Source of the DNA: Edaphochlamys debaryana
Taxonomy: Eukaryota; Chlorophyta; Chlorophyceae; Chlamydomonadales
Direction of reading: 5' to 3'
Assembly: GCA_016858145.1 (NCBI GenBank)
Contig: JAEHOE010000019.1
Location: 434,001-498,000, forward strand
Length of the DNA: 64,000 nucleotides
Below are positions 59,033-64,000 of this stretch, one piece after another (position 1 is the first letter of the stretch; each line of letters opens with the position of its first letter). The translations under genes were made by a program, and so were the position numbers. The notes under the pieces were generated by a model that was not told the origin of the DNA, did no database searches, and saw only the letters and a list, made by a program, of their open reading frames with translations.

Positions 59033-62000
59033 ATGTTGCGCGGCAACGCCTGGGGCGAAGCCTATCACCGGGCAACGCTAGCCGAACAGCATGAGTCTCG
59101 GCGAGAACAGCTTCAATCTATGAGGCCGTATGGTGGGAGCCATCCGCTGCCCAGCGTCCCCATCGTCCGCTTCTCTAACACGCCGCTCTCGCGGCTCAGC
59201 CCCGTCGCACTCGGCGACCTCGTCCCCGGCGTAGTGCACGCGGGCAGGTACCTGCTCTGCCGCTGCCTCGTCACGCCCTACACGCTCCGCAACGTCGCTT
59301 CCGTGGTTGGCGGCCTGGACGAGAGCAAGCAACTCGACCTCTCAGGTGAGCCCCGTCCTGCCAGGGGCACTGCTATCCCCGCCGCCTTGGTCGCCCTGCC
59401 GGCGCTGACCACAGCTGTGGGCTAGAGGCACCTCCTGCTGAGCGGGCTGAGCCCTCCCTCTGTCACCCTGGTGAACTCTCTTTCTCTGTCACCTGTGTTG
59501 CCCCTTCCGCCCCAGTCTACAACCTGGACATAGATGAGGTCCCCGGCCGCTCCGCCGACGCCCCCCACCACGGCCTGCCCAAGGGCACGGTCCTGGCCAT
59601 CAAGGAGCCCTACCTGGCCCAGGTCGGCGGCAAGCGCGACTACGCCCTCATCCGTGTGGACACGCCCATGGACATTCTCATCATCACCAGCCCCGACCAC
59701 CCGGTCGTGGCCGGAACGCCCTGGGCGGAGCTCGTGCGGAAGGGCCCCAGCGCCGCCGCCAAGCCCGCTACTGGGTCTACCGGTGCTGGGCCGGCGGCAT
59801 CTGGAGATCCCGCGGCGGCCGCAGCCGCGCTCAAGGCAGAAGGCAACGCCCTGTTCGGGGCAGGGCAGTACGTGGAAGCTCTGGAAGCCTACCAGCGGGG
59901 CCTCGAGGCGCTGTGGCCCCTGCAGGGCGAGCAGCCTGGCGAGGAGCAGGACCCCGGCACCCAGCAACTGGCCCTGGACCTCCTGAACAACGCCTCGGCC
60001 GCCTGCCTGGGCTTCCAGGCCTTCGCCTCCGCCGAGGCCTACGCGGGGTTGGTGCTGGCGCGGCAGCCGGACAACGCCAAGGCGCTGTTGCGGAGGGCGC
60101 GGGCGCTGGACGGAATGGGAAGGTGCGGGAGGGATGGAGGGATGGGGATGGGGAGGGAGGGATGGGGATGGGGAGGGAGGGATGGGGATGAAGGGATGGG
60201 GACGGAGGGATGGAGTTGGAGCGAGGGATGGGGAGGGAGGGATGGGGAGGAAGGGAAAGAGGGGGTTGTTGGTCTGCGCTTGCCGGGACAAATAGGCCTG
60301 GCCCGGAACTCTGATTTGTGCTCGCGGGGATCTGCAGACCGCCCGAGCCTGGTTTTAAGCCCTGGTCGATCCCTCCTCCCGCATCCCTGACAGGTACTCG
60401 GAAGCCGCTGCCGCCTGCGCGGCTTCCATCGCCGCCGCCCCCTCCGCCGCCGACGTCAGCGCCAGTCGCCGCCTGCTGGAGGCTCTCTAGCGGCGGGCGG
60501 CGGAGGCGGAGCGGGGAGAGTATGCCGAGCTGGGCATGTACCGCGCCGCCGCCGCAAGCAAGGCTCCCCGGCTGGAGGGCCACGCGGACTTCGTGGGGCC
60601 CCTGTCTATCGTGGACGTGCCCGGCAAGGGCCGGGGCCTGGTCGCCACAGAGGCCGTCAAGGCAGGTGCGCTGCTTATGGCCGTACGCGCTGATGCGGTG
60701 TCGTACGTAGTGGAGGTACGGAGCCGCACGCCTTCCTTCGTGGGCTCCGCCGGGCGCATCAACAGCCCCACCCAGCCTCAACTGGACCGGGATTACGCTT
60801 TCTTGCTGCTGGGCTGCGGCCGTCTCGCGCACCGTCTGGCCTACCTCCACGAGAGCGAGACGGGAGCCGACACGCCGCCGCTACCCAGGCGGAGCGAGTG
60901 CGGCTACGGAGTGGAGGAGGATGCAGAGCAGGCCGGAGGGGGCGAGGGCGAGGCCGCGGAGGGCGGTGGCGGCGGCGGCGGCGAGCCGGACGGAGAGCGC
61001 GTGGCAGCTGCAGAGGCCTTTGAGCGAGCTACCGCCATCACCCGACCCTCCCCGTGGCTGCTGAGCCGCGGCCTGCTGCGCGTGAGTGCCCTGGGGCGTC
61101 CCTGGAGAGGATGCAGTGTGCAGCTCCAGGGCCGGAGGCAGCCGATAGAGGGGAACTGGAGGTCACTCTTATCAACTGCAACCTGAAACCTCTCACACGT
61201 GGCCGCCTTTGCTCTGTGCATTACCATGCATTCAGGCAACGGACGAGGGCTACTTCAGCGTGGATGAGCAGGTCATGTCCATCATCACCAGCACCAACGT
61301 GTTCGGGCCCGACCCCCTGCCCAGCATGGAGCCCATGGGGATGGGGGACGAGCACTGGGACTCGGCCTCGGGCGTGTGGAGCCTGCCGTCCTACATCAAC
61401 CACAGCTGCGTCGGCAATGTTGCACGGTGCGCGAGGGGCAGGGCAGGCTCTTCCCATCACGCCCTTAATCCAGATCTCTGTTTAAGGACTGCCTGTCTGA
61501 TGCAATCCCGACCCGCCGCCGTAACCTTCTTCACGACGCCGCAGCTACTTCCTGGGTGACTTCATGTTCATTCGGGCGGCGCGGGACGTTGCGGAGGGCG
61601 AGGAGCTGACCTTCGGCTACACCGACTCGCTCACGCCCCTGGCGGAGCGGCAGCGCAGCCTGTCCAAGCACGGCTTCACGTGCGCCTGCGAGCTGTGCAC
61701 GGAGCAGGTCACGTGGAAGGAGCGGCGCCCGGAGCAGGCGAGTGCCAAGACTGGCATCAATCCTGCCGGGCCCCAGCTCACCTTGTCCACCGCCTCCCTA
61801 TTCTGCTTGCCTCCAACCGACAGGCCCGGGAGCTGGACGGCCTGGTGAGACATTTCGAGGAGACCATGTCACAGGAGGTTCTCCACGTCGCACGTGCCCT
61901 GGACTGGGGTGGGCCCAGCCCGGCGCTGCAGCTGGCCGGGCGGCTCCAGGCGCTGACGACGGAGCTGGATGCGGCCTTCGAGGGCCGGGCTTGGCGGCCG

Positions 62001-62658
62001 GAGGGCATGCGGCCCCACAGCGCCTGGGCTTCCTGCTGCAGGCCTGCGGGGTGGGTGCATGGACGCATGGCCCGACGGCTTGAGCGTCCGCAAGCGAGGT
62101 ACGAGGCTAGAGGGCTGAGCTAGAGCCTAAGGCCTGGCCATTCGCATCCGCAGGATCACGCGGGGGCAGCCACGGCCTACGAGCGCTCGCTGAACACCCT
62201 GCGCTGCGGAGCGTCAGGCGGCGGCAACGTTGGTAGCGGTGGCGGCGGCGGCAGCCAGGCAGGAGCGGGTTCGCCGCCAGCAGCACTGCTCTGCGCGACG
62301 AAGACAGACCCGCTACAGTTCGCGGAGCAGTACTTCCTGTCGCCCGTATCGATTATGGTCAGTTGCCGTACTAGACCTGGCGATCTGGGTCTGCCTGATG
62401 CCGCCTCGCCCCGGTCCTACATGACCCATGGTCCCCCTGATGACCCTGTCCCCACAGAGCATGCTGAACGCTGCGACGAACTGGGCCCAAGTGGGCGGCC
62501 GCCCCGGAAAGCAGCGGGCGGAGGCCTGGACGGAGGCGGCCCGGCTCGTGTGGGTGCGGCTGTACGGCAGTGAGGGCGTGTTCCGGGAGCGGTTCAGGGG
62601 CACGCTGGGCACCGTGCGGACGCGACAAGGGAACGGCCGCCCTGCACGGGCGTGGTAG
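59033..62658 (+). CDS. TPR and SET (SMYD-like) domain protein, with in-frame stop and frameshift
   Basis: Putative protein-lysine methyltransferase. Exons: 59033–59345, 59516–60122, 60394–61081, 61236–61426, 61545–61737, 61824–62050, then about 62154–62358 and 62459–62658. An N-terminal domain (VRFSNTPLSRLS, LLCRCLVTPYTLRNVASVVG) is followed by TPRs (KAEGNALFGAGQYVEALEAY, LLNNASAACLGFQ, RYSEAAAAC), then a SET domain: VPGKGRGLVATEAVKAG, the catalytic-site motif YINHSCVGNVAR, GEELTFGYTD and the post-SET cysteines CACELC. Lesion 1: TAG at 60488–60490 lies in frame between LLEAL and RRAAEAERGEYAEL, with open frame on both sides. Lesion 2: exon 6 needs one extra base near 62022–62027 to restore LGFLLQACG and the frame of exon 7. 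One intron uses a GC–AG pair (donor GCGAGT at 61738). It is either a young pseudogene or carries sequence errors. Confidence 0.72.
60123..60270 (+). repeat. G-rich GGGATGGGGA-type repeat in a TPR–SET intron
   Basis: About 140 bp of degenerate GGGAGGGATGGGGATG units inside the second intron. Many G-runs of three or four make G-quadruplex formation plausible on the coding strand. Confidence 0.75.
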
Positions 62659-63538
62659 AGGCGCGCGCAGGAGAGCTTCAGATGAGGACTCAAGCCGAAC
62701 CAGAATGCCGGTTAAGAGGCGAGAGGAGGGTGCAAGTGAAGTGCAGCGATGTGGAACTGGGACGCAGTCTCTGGCTGGGGTTGATGCGTAGAGTCGAAGG
62801 TGGGGCGTGCGATGTGACCGCCGGGGCGGCGAGATCGGATTGTGGCGAGAGTGCGCGGATGCGTCCGGGCTGTTGCAGGCCGGTGCATTGTGGGAGATCA
62901 GGGTTGGCTTAGGATTGGTGTGGCAAGGAGCCGCCATGTCAAGCCATACACAGAAGAGGTGGGGTGACAAGCGGGGCGCCCCCATGGGGGCGGAGAAGGG
63001 CTTTTGTTTGTTTTTTTAGGCTGAGCCCCTCACCCATCTGCTACGCGACCCATTCCCCGCGGTAACCGTGGGCGCACTATAATCCAACCGAGCTTTAACG
63101 CGTTGATAGCAGGTTGTCGGGGGACTCGCACCCGTCGGCACAGACTTCGCTGCCCGGTCTTATCTACACGGACACCGCTCCGCCACCTCCTAGCCACCGC
63201 TGCCCGCCACCACCCTGCGCCTGCGCGCCGCCAGCCGCCGCGCCAGCGACTCCGGCTGGCGGGTGCCGGCACAGCGCCGTCGGGCCCTGCTCGTGCACAG
63301 CAGTTAAGAAGAGGTGGGGTGAAAAGAGCTGGAAGAGCCAGGGGCTGGTGGTAAGCGTGCTGTGCCACCCCTGGTGCCACCGTGCGTGCCATGATGAGGC
63401 ATGAGGGGGTTGTTCAGGGAGAACGCGGTAAATCTTCTACCTTTTGCAACTCACTCTCAGGCGACCAAGTCTTAGCAGACACTAAGTTGACCGACTGTGC
63501 AACGCGGTGTGGGCGTGCGGAGCCTGCGATCGCTGGGC
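62659..63538. other. Intergenic between the two TPR–SET paralogues
   Basis: No TGTAA was found after the first copy. A short T-run lies at about 63004–63018. No further gene recognised. Confidence 0.45.
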
Positions 63539-64000
63539 ATGGCCAGCAGGGTCGGCTCGTTGGCTCTGCGGCACGAGCAGGCACGGAAGAACGAGCCATG
63601 GAGGAAAGGGACGCTTACAATAGATGGAGATGCGCCAGCTTTTACGCTGATGCCGCCGCTGCTGCGCTTGTCGCGCACTCCGGTTTCGCGGCTTAGCCAG
63701 ATGCGCTTCAAGGACCTGCTGCCTTGCCAGGGGGCTACGTGCGCTCACATGGGCAAGTACGTGTTATGCCGCTGCGTCGCGACGCCATACAAGCACATGG
63801 CCATCAAGACCGTCGTCTGCGGCCTCGACGAGAGCGACCAGATGCAGCTGTGGGGTAAGACAGGAGGCATGTACGAGTATAGAACCCGAGCTCGTGCCTC
63901 ACTTCCCCCTGCCTGACGGCCGTGCCGCCCCTCGCCCCCAGTTTACAACCTGGCCATGGACAAGGTTCCCGGCAACTCGGCAGATGTGTCCGCACACTGC
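63539..64000 (+). CDS. Second, tandem TPR–SET-type paralogue, cut by the window edge
   Basis: First exon 63539–63854 from an ATG giving MASRVGSLAL; a TGTAA-free leader lies upstream, and the exact start is uncertain. It is clearly homologous to the first copy: RLSRTPVSRLSQMRFKDLLP, YVLCRCVATPYKHMAIKTVV and CGLDESDQ match RFSNTPLSRLSPVALGDLVP, YLLCRCLVTPYTLRNVASVV and GGLDESKQ. The first intron has the same phase 1, and exon 2 begins at 63942 with VYNLAMDKVPGNSAD, matching VYNLDIDEVPGRSAD in the other copy. The TPR and SET parts lie beyond the window. No lesion in the visible part. Confidence 0.75.

Noticed and set aside
60455..60490. Reading the in-frame TAG of the TPR–SET gene as the end (acceptor AG) of a small intron
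   Set aside because: The only donor in reach would give an intron of about 36 nt without a pyrimidine tract, far below intron sizes in this window.
1..64000. tRNA, rRNA or bacterial-type operon features
   Set aside because: None recognised; gene structure is eukaryotic throughout, so ribosome binding sites and operators do not apply.

Overview
The window reads as nuclear DNA of a volvocine green alga (Chlamydomonas or a close relative). It is very GC-rich, its genes are cut into many short exons with GT–AG introns of roughly 100–400 bp, most 3' ends carry the pentamer TGTAA (the usual chlorophyte polyadenylation signal), and there are hydroxyproline-rich cell-wall type proteins. All exon chains below were joined by hand from reading frame, splice sites and phase. 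They close without frame errors except where a lesion is stated.

Layout. 1–3.8 kb: a 5'-truncated, decayed LINE retrotransposon (endonuclease tail, reverse transcriptase, C-terminal zinc knuckle) followed by three copies of a 33-nt hairpin. 4.4–8.7 kb (minus): DUR3-type urea/cation symporter, 12 exons. 8.7–11.8 kb: no gene found. 11.8–14.2 kb (plus): organelle-type parvulin/rhodanese protein. 14.8–21.0 kb (minus): 1,851-aa protein of unknown family with 13 copies of a 'PPVR-H-RPNSRD' repeat. 22.2–36.6 kb: five paralogous secreted proteins (four plus, one inverted), each made of signal peptide, proline-rich shaft and a six-cysteine C-terminal domain. 37.6–54.5 kb (minus): one 37-exon Strawberry notch (SBNO) helicase-like gene of 2,846 codons before the stop, with a 1.5-kaa acidic tail and an intronic minisatellite. 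55.0–58.4 kb (plus): wax-synthase type MBOAT acyltransferase. 59.0–62.7 kb (plus): TPR–SET protein gene with an in-frame stop and an apparent 1-nt deletion. 63.5 kb to the edge: a second copy of that gene, cut by the window.

The window is mostly unrelated housekeeping and accessory genes. The exception is the tandem array at 22–37 kb, which looks like a lineage-specific family of extracellular-matrix glycoproteins built by duplication, shaft swapping and intron turnover. It is the best candidate for an undescribed system. The SBNO tail and the 13-repeat protein are the next most unusual items.
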